A stretch of 64,000 bases of DNA from Rhizomonospora bruguierae. Lineage in GTDB: Bacteria > Actinomycetota > Actinomycetes > Mycobacteriales > Micromonosporaceae. The translations under genes and the position numbers were made by a program. Positions within the stretch are counted from its first letter, which is position 1; each line of letters opens with the position of its first letter. The stretch covers positions 1 through 64,000 of the forward strand of contig NZ_BBQH01000017.1 of the NCBI RefSeq assembly GCF_018397995.1, in the 5' to 3' direction. Below the pieces are notes generated by a model. It made no database searches and was not told the origin of the DNA. It saw nothing but the letters and a program-made list of their open reading frames with translations. This document shows positions 36,739-48,249 of the stretch, piece by piece.

Positions 36739-38411
36739 TGGGTTGGCTGCTGGCGGCCGCCGCGTTGGTGACGGTGGCGGCCCTGCTCGGTGTGGTGTAC
36801 CGCCCGTTGGGGGAGTACATGGCGTGGGTCTACACGTCACCGAGGGACTGGGCGGTCGAGCGGGTCCTGTACCGGCTCGTCGGCGTGGACCCGCGGGGCG
36901 GGCAGAGTTGGCGGGCGTACCTGCGTGCGGTGCTTGCCTTCTCCGCCGTCGGGCTGGTCGCGCTCTACCTGCTGCAGCGGTTGCAGCACCGGCTGCCGTA
37001 CTCGCTCGGCCTCGCCGCGCCGTCCCCGGATCTGTCGTTCAACACCGCCGCGTCGTTCGTGGCCAACACGAACTGGCAGTCGTACGCGCCGGAGCGGACG
37101 GTCGGCTACCCGGTGCAGATGGCCGGACTGGGCGTGCAGAACTTCTTGTCCGCGGCCGTCGGAATGGCGGTGGCGATCGCGCTGGTTCGGGGCTTCGCAC
37201 ACCGCCGCAGCGGCACCATCGGGAACTTCTGGACGGATCTGGTGCGCGGCACGGTACGCATTCTGCTGCCGGCGGCCGCGCTCTGCTCGGTCGTCCTGCT
37301 GGCCGGCGGCGTGGTGCAGAACTTCGCCGGCTTTACCCACGTCACCGACCTGGCCGGTGGCGGCCAGAGCATCCCGGGCGGACCGGTCGCCTCGCAGGAA
37401 GCGATCAAGATGCTGGGCACCAACGGGGGCGGTTTCTTCAACGCGAACTCCGCGCACCCGTTCGAGAACCCGAGTCCGTGGACCAACCTGTTCGAGATAT
37501 TCCTGCTCCTGGTGATCCCGTTCGCGTTGCCGCGGACGTTCGGCAGCATCGTGCGCGACCACCGGCTGGGTTACGCGATCCTCGCGGCGATGGCGGTTCT
37601 GTTCGTGCTGTCCTTCACGCTGATGACGGCGTTCGAGTTCGCCGGTGGTGGCACGGCGCCCACGCTCGCCGGTGGTGCGATGGAGGGGAAGGAGCAACGG
37701 TTCGGCGTGGTCGGCTCGACCCTGTTCGCCACGGCGACCACGGGAACGTCCGGCGGCGCGGCCAATTCCACGCACGGCTCGTACACCGCCCTGGGCGGGC
37801 TGGTGGCGATGCTGAACATGCTGCTCGGTGAGGTGTCGCCGGGTGGTGTCGGCGCCGGCCTGTACACCATCCTCGTCATGGCGATCATCGCCGTGTTCCT
37901 GACCGGCCTGCTCCTGGGCCGTGCCCCGACGGTGCTCGGCAAGCGGGTCGGCGTCCGCGAGATCAAGCTCGCCAGCCTGTTCATCCTGGTGATGCCCACC
38001 CTGGCGCTGGTCGGGATGGCGGTGAGCCTCGCGGTTCCGGCCGTACACGAACAGATCGTCAACGACTCGATGGGGAATCCGGGCGCGCACGGTGTTTCGG
38101 AGGTGATGTACGCCTTCATTTCGGCCGCGATCAACAACGGCTCCAGCTTCGCCGGGCTGAACGCGGACACCCCGTGGCTGAACACCACGCTGGGCGTCAC
38201 GATCCTGCTCGGCAGATTCGTTCCGATCGCGTTGGTGTTGGCACTGGCCGGTTCGCTGGCCGCGCAGGACCGGATCCCCGCCACGTCGCTCGCCCTTCCG
38301 GTCCACCGCCCCCAGTTCGTCGGGCTGCTGGTCGGCATCATCATCTTCGTCTCGCTGCCGACCTTCTTCCCCATTCTCACGCTCGGCCCGCTCGCGGAAG
38401 GACTGCGATAA
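36738..38411 (+). CDS. kdpA: Potassium-transporting ATPase KdpA, K+-binding subunit
   Basis: 557 residues, about ten membrane helices. Selectivity-filter loops such as NTNWQSYAPE, MLGTNGGGFFNANSAHPFEN and NNGSSFAGL are intact. It forms the K+ entry channel of the high-affinity Kdp pump. Normal full length; it is followed by kdpB after 3 bases. Confidence 0.97.
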   Translation: MGWLLAAAALVTVAALLGVVYRPLGEYMAWVYTSPRDWAVERVLYRLVGVDPRGGQSWRAYLRAVLAFSAVGLVALYLLQRLQHRLPYSLGLAAPSPDLSFNTAASFVANTNWQSYAPERTVGYPVQMAGLGVQNFLSAAVGMAVAIALVRGFAHRRSGTIGNFWTDLVRGTVRILLPAAALCSVVLLAGGVVQNFAGFTHVTDLAGGGQSIPGGPVASQEAIKMLGTNGGGFFNANSAHPFENPSPWTNLFEIFLLLVIPFALPRTFGSIVRDHRLGYAILAAMAVLFVLSFTLMTAFEFAGGGTAPTLAGGAMEGKEQRFGVVGSTLFATATTGTSGGAANSTHGSYTALGGLVAMLNMLLGEVSPGGVGAGLYTILVMAIIAVFLTGLLLGRAPTVLGKRVGVREIKLASLFILVMPTLALVGMAVSLAVPAVHEQIVNDSMGNPGAHGVSEVMYAFISAAINNGSSFAGLNADTPWLNTTLGVTILLGRFVPIALVLALAGSLAAQDRIPATSLALPVHRPQFVGLLVGIIIFVSLPTFFPILTLGPLAEGLR

Positions 38412-38414
38412 GCC

Positions 38415-40562
<2,148 letters not shown>

Positions 40563-40578
40563 GAGGAAGCCACCGCCC

Positions 40579-41199
40579 ATGAACATCGTCAGCCGCGCTT
40601 CGGGCCGCGCGGTGTGGGTGGCGATCCGCGCCATGGCCGTCCTCACCGTGCTGCTGGGCGTCGGGTACCCACTCGCGATCACCGGCATCGGGCAGCTCGC
40701 CTTCCCGTCGCAGGCGAACGGATCCGGCCGGTACGGCCCGGACGGCAGGCTGGTCGGTTCGGCGCTGCTTGGTCAGGCATTCGCCGACGCGGAGGGCAAT
40801 CCGCTGCCGGAGTACTTCCAGCCGCGCCCCTCGGCCGCCGGCGGCGGCTACGACGCGGCCGCCTCGTCCGGGTCGAACCACGGTCCCGAGAACGAGGAAC
40901 TCATCGCCGCCATCCAGCGGCGCCGGGCGCAGGTCGCCGCGTTCAACGGCGTCCCCGGCGACGCGGTCCCCGCCGACGCGGTCACCGCCTCCGGCTCCGG
41001 CCTGGACCCGCACATCAGCCCCGCCTACGCGCGGCTGCAGGTCGACCGGGTCGCCGCCGCCCGCCACCTGCGCGCCGAGGACGTCCGTGCCCTCGTCGAG
41101 TCGCGCATCCAGCCGCGGGACCTCGGATACCTCGGCGAACCCCGGGTCAACGTCGTCGAGCTGAACCTCGCCCTGGACGACCTGGACCGGCGGTCGTGA
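40579..41199 (+). CDS. kdpC: Potassium-transporting ATPase KdpC subunit
   Basis: 206 residues with one N-terminal membrane helix (MAVLTVLLGVGYPLAITGIG) and a periplasmic-side domain containing YFQPRPSAAGGGYD, SGSNHGPENEEL, DAVTASGSGLDPHISPAYA and VNVVELNLAL. All are KdpC signatures. The stop overlaps the kdpD start. Confidence 0.95.
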   Translation: MNIVSRASGRAVWVAIRAMAVLTVLLGVGYPLAITGIGQLAFPSQANGSGRYGPDGRLVGSALLGQAFADAEGNPLPEYFQPRPSAAGGGYDAAASSGSNHGPENEELIAAIQRRRAQVAAFNGVPGDAVPADAVTASGSGLDPHISPAYARLQVDRVAAARHLRAEDVRALVESRIQPRDLGYLGEPRVNVVELNLALDDLDRRS

Positions 41200-43691
41200 C
41201 CGGGCGCGGCCGGCTACGGGTCCTGCTCGGCGCGGCCCCCGGCGTCGGCAAGACCTACGCCATGCTCGAGGAGGGCAAGCGGCTGCTCGACGAGGGCAAG
41301 GACGTGGTGGTCGCGGTGGTGGCGACCCGCGGTCGAAGCGCCACCGCGGCCGCGGCCCAGGTGATCCCGGCCCTGCCCGGCCGGACGGTGTGCCACCCGG
41401 ACGCCACCTTCACCGAGATGGACATCGACGCGGTTCTGGCCCGCAAGCCCGCCGTCGCCCTGGTGGACGAGCTGGCCCACACCAACGGGCCCGGTTCGCG
41501 CAACGAGCGGCGCTGGGCGGACATCCAGGAGTTGCTGAACGCGGGAATCGACGTCATCTCCACCCTCAACATCCAGCACATCGAATCGCTGAACGACATC
41601 GTCGAGCAGATCACCGGGGTGCCCCATCGCGAGACCATCCCGGACGAGGTCCTGCGGGACGCCGACCAGATCGAGGTCATCGACCTGGATCCGAAGGCGC
41701 TGCGCGATCGGCTCGCCGGCGGGCTGATCTACCCGGCCGAACAGGTCACCGCCGCGATGTCGAACTACTTCCGGCTCGACAACCTCACCGCGCTGCGGGA
41801 GCTGGCCCTGCTGTGGCTGGCCGACGAGGTCGACCAGACGCTACAGAACTACCGCGCCGAACACGGCATCGACAGCGCCTGGGAGGCGCGGGAACGGGTG
41901 GTGGTGACCCTCGCCGGTGGCCCGGAAGGCGAGACGCTGGTGCGCCGCGGGGCCCGCATCGCGGCCCGGTCGGGCGGTGGCGAACTGCTCGCCGTGCACG
42001 TGACCAGCCCGGGCGGGCGGCGCGCCGCGAGCCCGGCCGCGCTGAGCCAGCAACGCGCACTCGTCGAGAAGCTCGGCGGTACCTACCATCAGGTCGTCGG
42101 CGTCGACGTGCCGACCACCCTCGTGGAGTTCGCCAAGTCCGTCAACGCCACCCAACTGGTCATCGGGGTGAGCCGCCGCAGCCGGATCGCCGCGGCCCTG
42201 ACCGGACCGGGCATCGGGGCCACCATCATCCGCGAGGCGGGCAACGTCGACGTGCACATCGTCAACCATGCCGCGGCCGGTGGCGGCCGGTTCACGTTGC
42301 CGCGCATCGGCGGCGCGCTGACGATCCAACGCCGCGCCGGCGGCTTCGGCGTCGCCCTGCTGGGCGGCCCGCTGCTCACCTGGCTGCTGACCGCGCTGCA
42401 AACCGACGAGTCGATCACCAGCGAGGTGCTCAGCTACCAGTTGCTCGTGGTGGTCGTCGCGCTCGTCGGCGGCATCTGGCCGGCGCTGTTCGCCGCGGTC
42501 ATGTCCGGGATCAGCCTGGACTACTTCTTCATCACGCCCTTCCACACCGTTACCGTCTCCGCACCGCTGCACCTGCTGGCCCTGGTTCTCTACGTCGTCA
42601 TCGGCGTCCTCGTCAGCTACGTCGTCGACCGCGCCGCACGGCAGGCCCGGGTGGCGCACCGCGCGGCGGCCGAGTCGGAGCTGCTGGCCACGGTGGCCGG
42701 CAGCGTGTTGCGGGGGCAGGGCGCGGTCCAGGCGCTCGTCGACCGGACCAGGGAGGCCTTCGGGCTGGCCGGGGTCCGCCTCATCGACGACGGCGCCGTG
42801 CTCGCCGCGTCCGGGCAACCGCTGCCCGACGGCCGGTTCACCCAGGCGCCCGTCGGGAACCGGGCCGTGCTGGAACTGCACGGCGCCGACCTCGAAGTGT
42901 CCGAACGGCGGCTACTCACCGTGGTGGTGGCCCAGCTCGACGCCGCCCTCGAACACTCCGACCTGGCCGAGACCGCCAGCGAGGTCGGTCCGCTGGCCGC
43001 GTCGGACCGGGTGCGCAGCGCGCTGCTGTCGGCGGTCAGTCACGACCTGCGCCGGCCACTTGCCGCGGCCACGGCGGCGGTCAGCGGGCTCCGCGCGACC
43101 CGCCGTTCGCTGAGCGACGCGGACACCGCGGAGCTGCTGGAGACCGCGGACGAGAGCCTGAAGACGCTCGCCGCGCTGGTCACCGATCTGCTCGACGCGA
43201 GCCGGCTCCAGGCCGGGGTCCTCGCGATCTCTCCCGGCCCGGTGGAGCCGGCGGACGTCATCCTGCCCGCGCTGGAGGAACTCGGCCTCGGACCGGACAG
43301 CGTGCAACTGGAACTGGATCCCGATGGCCCGCCGGTGACGGCGGACGCCGTCCTGCTGCAACGGGTGGTGGTGAACCTGCTCTCGAACGCGTCGCGGCAC
43401 TCCCCGCGGGGTTCGCGGGTGCGGGTGACCACGAGTGCGTTCGCGGGTCGGGTGGAAATCCGAATCATCGATAACGGCCCGGGAATCCCGCCCGAGCGGC
43501 GCGACGATGTGTTTCTCCCCTTCCAGCGCCGCGGCGACACGGACAACACCACCGGTCTCGGTCTCGGCCTGGCGCTGTCCCGCGGATTCGTCGAAGGCAT
43601 GGGCGGCGTGCTCACCCCCGAGGAAACGCCGGGCGGAGGGATAACCATGGTCGTCTCGCTGCCCGCCATCGGCGCAGCTACCATGCGGTAA
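41196..43691 (+). CDS. kdpD: Sensor histidine kinase KdpD
   Basis: 831 residues. The N-terminal KdpD domain has VLLGAAPGVGKTYAMLEEGK and DELAHTNGPGSRN. A UspA-like domain, four clustered membrane helices (about 380-480), a GAF-like region and a kinase core with H-box SHDLRRPLAAA (His616) and DNGPGIPPERRD follow. It senses low K+ or osmotic stress and phosphorylates KdpE. GTGA overlap with kdpC. Confidence 0.95.
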   Translation: MTGRGRLRVLLGAAPGVGKTYAMLEEGKRLLDEGKDVVVAVVATRGRSATAAAAQVIPALPGRTVCHPDATFTEMDIDAVLARKPAVALVDELAHTNGPGSRNERRWADIQELLNAGIDVISTLNIQHIESLNDIVEQITGVPHRETIPDEVLRDADQIEVIDLDPKALRDRLAGGLIYPAEQVTAAMSNYFRLDNLTALRELALLWLADEVDQTLQNYRAEHGIDSAWEARERVVVTLAGGPEGETLVRRGARIAARSGGGELLAVHVTSPGGRRAASPAALSQQRALVEKLGGTYHQVVGVDVPTTLVEFAKSVNATQLVIGVSRRSRIAAALTGPGIGATIIREAGNVDVHIVNHAAAGGGRFTLPRIGGALTIQRRAGGFGVALLGGPLLTWLLTALQTDESITSEVLSYQLLVVVVALVGGIWPALFAAVMSGISLDYFFITPFHTVTVSAPLHLLALVLYVVIGVLVSYVVDRAARQARVAHRAAAESELLATVAGSVLRGQGAVQALVDRTREAFGLAGVRLIDDGAVLAASGQPLPDGRFTQAPVGNRAVLELHGADLEVSERRLLTVVVAQLDAALEHSDLAETASEVGPLAASDRVRSALLSAVSHDLRRPLAAATAAVSGLRATRRSLSDADTAELLETADESLKTLAALVTDLLDASRLQAGVLAISPGPVEPADVILPALEELGLGPDSVQLELDPDGPPVTADAVLLQRVVVNLLSNASRHSPRGSRVRVTTSAFAGRVEIRIIDNGPGIPPERRDDVFLPFQRRGDTDNTTGLGLGLALSRGFVEGMGGVLTPEETPGGGITMVVSLPAIGAATMR

Positions 43692-43702
43692 GGACAGGAA
43701 CG

Positions 43703-44407
43703 GTGCGCCAGATGAAAATCCTGATCGCCGATGACGACCCGCAGATCCTTCGTGCCCTGCGCATCACGCTCGGCGCGGAGGGGTACGAGATCGTCACGGC
43801 CGCGGACGGCGAGCAGGCGATCAGCGGCGCGATCCGGCACCGCCCCGACATCTTCATGATCGACCTCGGTATGCCCAAGCTGAACGGGATCGAGGTGATC
43901 ACCGGAGTCCGCGGGTGGTCCACCGCCCCGATCCTCGTCATCTCGGGCCGAAGCGGCGCGGCCGACAAGGTCGAAGCCCTCGACGCCGGCGCCGACGACT
44001 ACGTCACCAAGCCGTTCTCCATCGATGAGTTGCTGGCCCGTATCCGGGCCATGACGCGGCGCCTCGCCCGCAACGACGCCGATCCGGTCGTGTCGTTCGG
44101 CAACGTAACCGTGGACCTGTCGGCCCGTAGCGTCACCAAACGCATCGACGCGCAGCCGCAGCCCGTGCGGCTCACCCCGACCGAATGGCAGGTTCTCGAA
44201 CTGCTTATCCGCAACCCCGGCAAGCTGGTCACCCGGCAGACCCTCCTGACCGAGATCTGGGGCTCCGAGCACATCAGCGACACCGGGTACCTGCGGCTGT
44301 ACATCGCGCAGTTGCGCAAGAAGCTGGAACCGAATCCGGGCGTCCCGAAGTACATCATGACGGAGGCGGGAATGGGATACCGGCTGCACCTTCCCGCAAA
44401 GGGATGA
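43703..44407 (+). CDS. kdpE: Response regulator KdpE
   Basis: 234 residues (or 231 from the ATG at 43712). Receiver domain with ILIADDDPQ, phospho-Asp in MIDLGMP and KPF, then an OmpR-type winged helix (LTPTEWQVLELLIRNPGKLV, IWGSEHISDTGYLRLYIAQL). It activates kdpFABC. 11 bases after kdpD; a hairpin follows the gene. Confidence 0.95.
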   Translation: MRQMKILIADDDPQILRALRITLGAEGYEIVTAADGEQAISGAIRHRPDIFMIDLGMPKLNGIEVITGVRGWSTAPILVISGRSGAADKVEALDAGADDYVTKPFSIDELLARIRAMTRRLARNDADPVVSFGNVTVDLSARSVTKRIDAQPQPVRLTPTEWQVLELLIRNPGKLVTRQTLLTEIWGSEHISDTGYLRLYIAQLRKKLEPNPGVPKYIMTEAGMGYRLHLPAKG

Positions 44408-44447
44408 GCAGCCGCCGGGCGGGGCAGTTCGCGCCGGTCTGATCCCT

Positions 44448-44467
44448 CGGGTTGATGCGCCAACCCG
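44448..44467. terminator. Hairpin after kdpE
   Basis: CGGGTTG and CAACCCG form a perfect 7-bp stem with a 6-base loop, 40 bases after the kdpE stop and just before the first GntR-type operator. No T-run. Confidence 0.5.
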
Positions 44468-44471
44468 CAAG

Positions 44472-44492
44472 ATTGTATGATCATCCTACGAT
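44472..44492 (+). promoter_or_regulatory. GntR-type operator, copy 1
   Basis: TTGTATGATCATCCTACGAT is an imperfect dyad matching four other copies in the window. It lies about 70 bases before the first SDR gene. Confidence 0.7.
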
Positions 44493-44563
44493 CACCCGGC
44501 CGGCCTTCGGTCCGACGAAAGCGCATGACGCCGCGCCGGCGCCACCCGTGGGGAGACGATGTC

Positions 44564-45295
44564 ATGGAGATGACCGCTGTCGTGACCGGTGCCGCCGGGG
44601 GTATCGGCCGCTGCGTGGTGAACCGGCTGCGGACCGCGAACTACCGGGTGATCGCGGTCGACGTCTCACCCGCGGTGTCCGACCTGGCCGAGGACGGCCG
44701 GGTGGTGCCCGTGGCGGCCGACCTGACCGCCGCCGCGACGCCGGATGCCGTGATCGGGCGGGCGGTGGCCGAGTTCGGCCGGCTCGATCTGCTGGTGAAC
44801 AACGCCGGGCGGTTCCTGCGCCGGCCGATCCTGGACACGACCGACGACGACTTCGACGCGCTGTTCGCCGTCAACGTCCGGTCGGCGTTCCGGTTGACCC
44901 GCGCCGCCCTGCCACGGTTGACCGGCACCCGCGGCTGCGTCGTCAACACGGCCTCGATCTCAGGACTGGTCGGCATCGGGAACCAGAGCGTCTACGCGAT
45001 GACCAAGGGCGCGATCGTGCAGCTGACCCGGCAACTCGCGATCGAGTACGCCAGCGCCGGTGTGCGGGTCAACGCCGTGGCGCCGGGGGCGGTGGACACC
45101 GAGTTCACCGCCGAGGCCCGCATGGCGGACCCGGATCCCGCGGCGAGCCAGGCGATTACCCTGGCCAACCACCCGATCGGGCGGGTGTCCACACCGGACG
45201 AGGTGGCCCGCGCGATCGTCTTCCTGGCCGCCCCGGAGTCGGCCGGCATCACCGGCACGATCCTGAGCGTGGACGGTGGCTACCTCGCCCGCTGA
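44564..45295 (+). CDS. Short-chain dehydrogenase/reductase (SDR) 1
   Basis: 243 residues of a classical SDR: cofactor loop TGAAGGIG, NNAG, catalytic Ser in NTASISGLVG, YAMTK for Tyr/Lys, and the closing SVDGGYLAR. It probably oxidises or reduces a hydroxy/keto group of the substrate handled by this locus. The ATG follows GGGGAGA; upstream in-frame codons run into the operator. It is convergent with the long leftward operon and has its own operator copy. Confidence 0.85.
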   Translation: MEMTAVVTGAAGGIGRCVVNRLRTANYRVIAVDVSPAVSDLAEDGRVVPVAADLTAAATPDAVIGRAVAEFGRLDLLVNNAGRFLRRPILDTTDDDFDALFAVNVRSAFRLTRAALPRLTGTRGCVVNTASISGLVGIGNQSVYAMTKGAIVQLTRQLAIEYASAGVRVNAVAPGAVDTEFTAEARMADPDPAASQAITLANHPIGRVSTPDEVARAIVFLAAPESAGITGTILSVDGGYLAR

Positions 45296-45358
45296 CGCAC
45301 CCGCCGGCCACGGTGACCGGGACCGGCCGTCCGGTGGACGCCGGCCCCGGACCGGCGG

Positions 45359-46126
45359 TCATCCCTCGCCCTGGGCGGCGTTCTCCATCTCCTCCAACAG
45401 GATCGGCACGGCCGCGGTCACGCCGTGGATGCCGAGCACCGACGCGATTTCCATGACCTCCAGGATCTCCTGCGGGGTGGCGCCGTGGCCGAGAGCGTTC
45501 TCGATATGCAGCTTGAGCCCCTTGGCGTACAGGTGCGTGGCGGCCGTGTCGAACGCGATGTAGACGAATTCCTTGACCTTCGGTTCGAGGGTGCCGGAAC
45601 GCCACGGCACGGAGGAGAAGTCGGTGTAGGCGGCGAACATCTCCGGATCGAGTTCGAGCATCTCGTCCCAGAAGGCGTGCCAGTACCCGCGGGTCCGGGT
45701 GAACTCGGCCTTCAGTCGCTCCTGCTCCTCGGTCAGCGGCGCCGGACCGGTTCGCAGGCCCTTCTCCGTCAGCACCTCGACGAGGATCGGCACACCGACG
45801 TTCATCGCGTGGATGCCCAGGGTCGCCGAGAGTTCGAGGACCTCCATGATTTCCTGCGGGGTGGCGCCCAGCTTGAGCGCGGCCCGGACGTGCTGGCGCA
45901 CGCCCGGCAGGTACATGTGGGTGGCGTTCGCGTCGATCGCGATGTAGATGAACTCCTTGACCTTGTCGTCGAGGTGGTTCTTGCGCCAGGGCACGGCGGA
46001 GAGGTCGAGGTAGGCCCGGAGAAACTCGGGGTCGAGCCGGAGCACGCCCTCCCAGAGGTCGCTCCAGGTTCCGCGGACCCGGATGAACTCCTGCTTGATC
46101 TCTTCCTGCCGTGCGGTCAGCGCCAT
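45359..46126 (-). CDS. Tandem-domain carboxymuconolactone-decarboxylase-family protein
   Basis: 255 residues made of two similar halves. KVKEFIYIAIDANATHMYLP, then LGATPQEIMEVLELSATLGI, in the first; KVKEFVYIAFDTAATHLYAK, then HGATPQEILEVMEIASVLGI, in the second. Each half is one AhpD/CMD-like domain. The CxxC of the peroxidase-type members is missing (ANATH, TAATH), so a disulfide-reductase role is unlikely; a lyase or decarboxylase role is open. It is the last gene of the nine-gene leftward operon and shares one base with the gene before it. Confidence 0.8.
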   Translation of the reverse strand: MALTARQEEIKQEFIRVRGTWSDLWEGVLRLDPEFLRAYLDLSAVPWRKNHLDDKVKEFIYIAIDANATHMYLPGVRQHVRAALKLGATPQEIMEVLELSATLGIHAMNVGVPILVEVLTEKGLRTGPAPLTEEQERLKAEFTRTRGYWHAFWDEMLELDPEMFAAYTDFSSVPWRSGTLEPKVKEFVYIAFDTAATHLYAKGLKLHIENALGHGATPQEILEVMEIASVLGIHGVTAAVPILLEEMENAAQGEG

Positions 46127-46992
46127 CAGGATCGGTCCTTTCGCAGCCAGGTGACGATTTCGGTGTGGTCGGCGGCGTCCTCGAGCGCCTCGGCGGCCCG
46201 GGCCCACAGCTCGGTGGCCGCGTGTCCGAGCGGGTCGGGCGCGCCGACCTGGTCGGCCAGGCCGGTGGCGATGCGCATGTCCTTGAGCATCAGCCGCAGC
46301 CCGAAGCCGGAGTCGTAGGTGCCGGGGAGGATGAAGTTGGGCCACTTGTTCTCGGTCGACCCGCTGCGGCCGCTGGAACTGTTGAAGATGGACAGCATGG
46401 TCCGCGGGTCGAGGCCGAACCGTTCACCGGCCAGGATCGCCTCGGAGGTGACCAGCAGGTGGGTGGCGGAAACCAGGTTGTTCAGCGCCTTGACGGCGTG
46501 GCCGCTGCCGACCGCGCCGGCCCGCGTGGTGGTGCCCAGGTGGGCGAGGAGCGGTTCGACCCGCGCCAGGTCGGCCGGTTCGCCGCCGGTCATGATGGTC
46601 AGCTCGCCGCTGCGGGCGCGGGACACCCCGCCGGAGACCGGGGCGTCCACCAGCGTCACGCCGCGGTCGGCCAGTTCGGCGGCCAGCGCGCGGGTGCGCA
46701 GCGGCTCCGAGGAGCTCATGTCGACGACGATCGTGCCGGGCTCCACGACGAACTGTCCGTCGTGGACGGTGGCGGCCACGACGGCGGAGTTGGGCAGCAT
46801 CAGCACGACCACGGACGCCCCGCGGACCGCGTCGGCCAGGTCCCGGGCGGCCGTTCCCCCGGCGTCGGCCAGCGCCTGCCGGGCGTCGGGGGAGAGGTCG
46901 AAGCCCCGCACCCGGTACCCGGCGCGGACCAGCCGGGCCGACATGGGAGCGCCCATGTTGCCCAGCCCGATGAAGGCAACCGGTTCAGCCAT
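46126..46992 (-). CDS. 3-hydroxyisobutyrate-dehydrogenase-like oxidoreductase 1
   Basis: 288 residues. NAD(P) loop FIGLGNMGAPMSARLVRAG, substrate-binding DAPVSGGVSRARSG, catalytic-Lys segment GHAVKALNN, and an all-helical C-terminal domain. The family (3-hydroxyisobutyrate, tartronate-semialdehyde and related beta-hydroxyacid dehydrogenases) oxidises beta-hydroxy acids or reduces their semialdehydes. A second member lies two genes upstream in the same operon. Specific substrate unknown. Confidence 0.85.
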   Translation of the reverse strand: MAEPVAFIGLGNMGAPMSARLVRAGYRVRGFDLSPDARQALADAGGTAARDLADAVRGASVVVLMLPNSAVVAATVHDGQFVVEPGTIVVDMSSSEPLRTRALAAELADRGVTLVDAPVSGGVSRARSGELTIMTGGEPADLARVEPLLAHLGTTTRAGAVGSGHAVKALNNLVSATHLLVTSEAILAGERFGLDPRTMLSIFNSSSGRSGSTENKWPNFILPGTYDSGFGLRLMLKDMRIATGLADQVGAPDPLGHAATELWARAAEALEDAADHTEIVTWLRKDRS

Positions 46993-47353
46993 CGCTGACG
47001 ACCTCCTCCGCCCAGTGGGTGGTGCCGAGGGAGATCGCGGTGTGCGTCATGAACGAGTCCGTTGCGGCGCCGTGCCAGTGCCGCTCGCCCGGTGGCACCC
47101 ACACGGTGTCGCCGGCGCTGATGGTCCGGGGCTGCTCGCCGTCGGTGCAGATCAGGCCGCGTCCGGCGAGTACCTGGAGGACCTGGCCGTTCTCGTGGCG
47201 GTGCCAGTACGTGCGCGCCCCGGGGGCGAAGAACACGGTGGCGATGGTGGTTCCGTCGGTGGCGGGCAGGACGGGGTCGAACCACGCCTCACCGGTGACC
47301 GTGGCACGCTGCTCGGACGGGATCCCCTCGGCGCGGCCGTGGACGATCTTCAT
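46985..47353 (-). CDS. Small cupin protein
   Basis: 122 residues, single cupin barrel. FFAPGARTYWHRHENGQVLQ gives the His-x-His...Gln metal motif and PPGERHWHGA the second His motif. Small cupins of this kind are metal-dependent isomerases, lyases or dioxygenases. Both ends overlap neighbours in the leftward operon. Confidence 0.8.
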   Translation of the reverse strand: MKIVHGRAEGIPSEQRATVTGEAWFDPVLPATDGTTIATVFFAPGARTYWHRHENGQVLQVLAGRGLICTDGEQPRTISAGDTVWVPPGERHWHGAATDSFMTHTAISLGTTHWAEEVVSDG

Positions 47354-48249
47354 GGGGCAGGCTCCTCCTTCGTGTGTAGCCGGACACCGCCGGACAGGTC
47401 GCCGAGGGCGTCGACGACGGTGTTGCTGATCTCGTCGGCGTAGCCGAGCGCGCGGGCCAGGCCGAAGCTGGCCAGCGGGCCGGCGGAGTTGGGGCTGACC
47501 ACGCCGAGGCGGGCCACGAGTTCGACGTAGAGGTTCACGTCCTTGAGCATCAGCGTGTTGGTGAGCCCGCCCTTGAGGTAGTCGCCCTGGATGATTTTGG
47601 GGAAGCGGTTCAGGGTGGCGAAGTTGACGCCCGAGCTGGCGTTCAGCACGGCGAGCAGGGTCTCCAGGTCCAGCCCGGACTTCTTCCCGGCGACCATCAC
47701 CTCGGCGGTGGCCGACAGTGCGATCGCGTTGAGGAAGTTGTTCAGCAGCTTGACGGTGTGCCCGGCCCCACTCGGTCCACAGTGGAAGATGTTGGCGGAG
47801 AACAGATCCAGGGCCGGGCGTGCCCGGTCGAGCGCGGTCGCGTCACCGCCGACCATCAGGGTCAGCGCCGCCTTCTCGGCCGCGGCGGCGCCGCCGGAGA
47901 TGCCCGCGTCGAGATACGCCGCACCCCGCTCGGCGAGCAGCCGGTGCAGACCGGTGGTCGACTCCGGCGCCGCGGTGGACAGGTCGACGACGATCTGCTC
48001 CGGGCGGGCGTGCGCGAGTACCCCGTCGTCGCCGAGGACGACCGCCTCGACGACGCGGCTGTCCGGCAGCGACAGCAGCAGCAGGTCGCTGCCGTCGGTC
48101 ACCTCGCCGACCGACCTGGCGGCCCGCGCGCCGGCGGCGGCGATGTTCTCCGGGCGCACGTCGTAGCCCAGCACCTCCCGCCCGGCGCGCACGATGCAGG
48201 CGGCGATGCGGCCGCCCATGTTGCCGAGTCCGACGAAGCCGATTCTCAT
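47350..48249 (-). CDS. 3-hydroxyisobutyrate-dehydrogenase-like oxidoreductase 2
   Basis: 299 residues. FVGLGNMGGRIAACIVRAG, DAGISGGAAAAEKAALT, GHTVKLLNNFLNA and a helical C-terminus. It differs clearly from the neighbouring paralogue, so the two probably act on different intermediates or stereoisomers. 4-base overlaps on both sides. Confidence 0.85.
   Translation of the reverse strand: MRIGFVGLGNMGGRIAACIVRAGREVLGYDVRPENIAAAGARAARSVGEVTDGSDLLLLSLPDSRVVEAVVLGDDGVLAHARPEQIVVDLSTAAPESTTGLHRLLAERGAAYLDAGISGGAAAAEKAALTLMVGGDATALDRARPALDLFSANIFHCGPSGAGHTVKLLNNFLNAIALSATAEVMVAGKKSGLDLETLLAVLNASSGVNFATLNRFPKIIQGDYLKGGLTNTLMLKDVNLYVELVARLGVVSPNSAGPLASFGLARALGYADEISNTVVDALGDLSGGVRLHTKEEPAP

Noticed and set aside
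45359-46126. AhpD-type peroxidase
   Set aside because: Both domains lack the CxxC pair needed for that activity.
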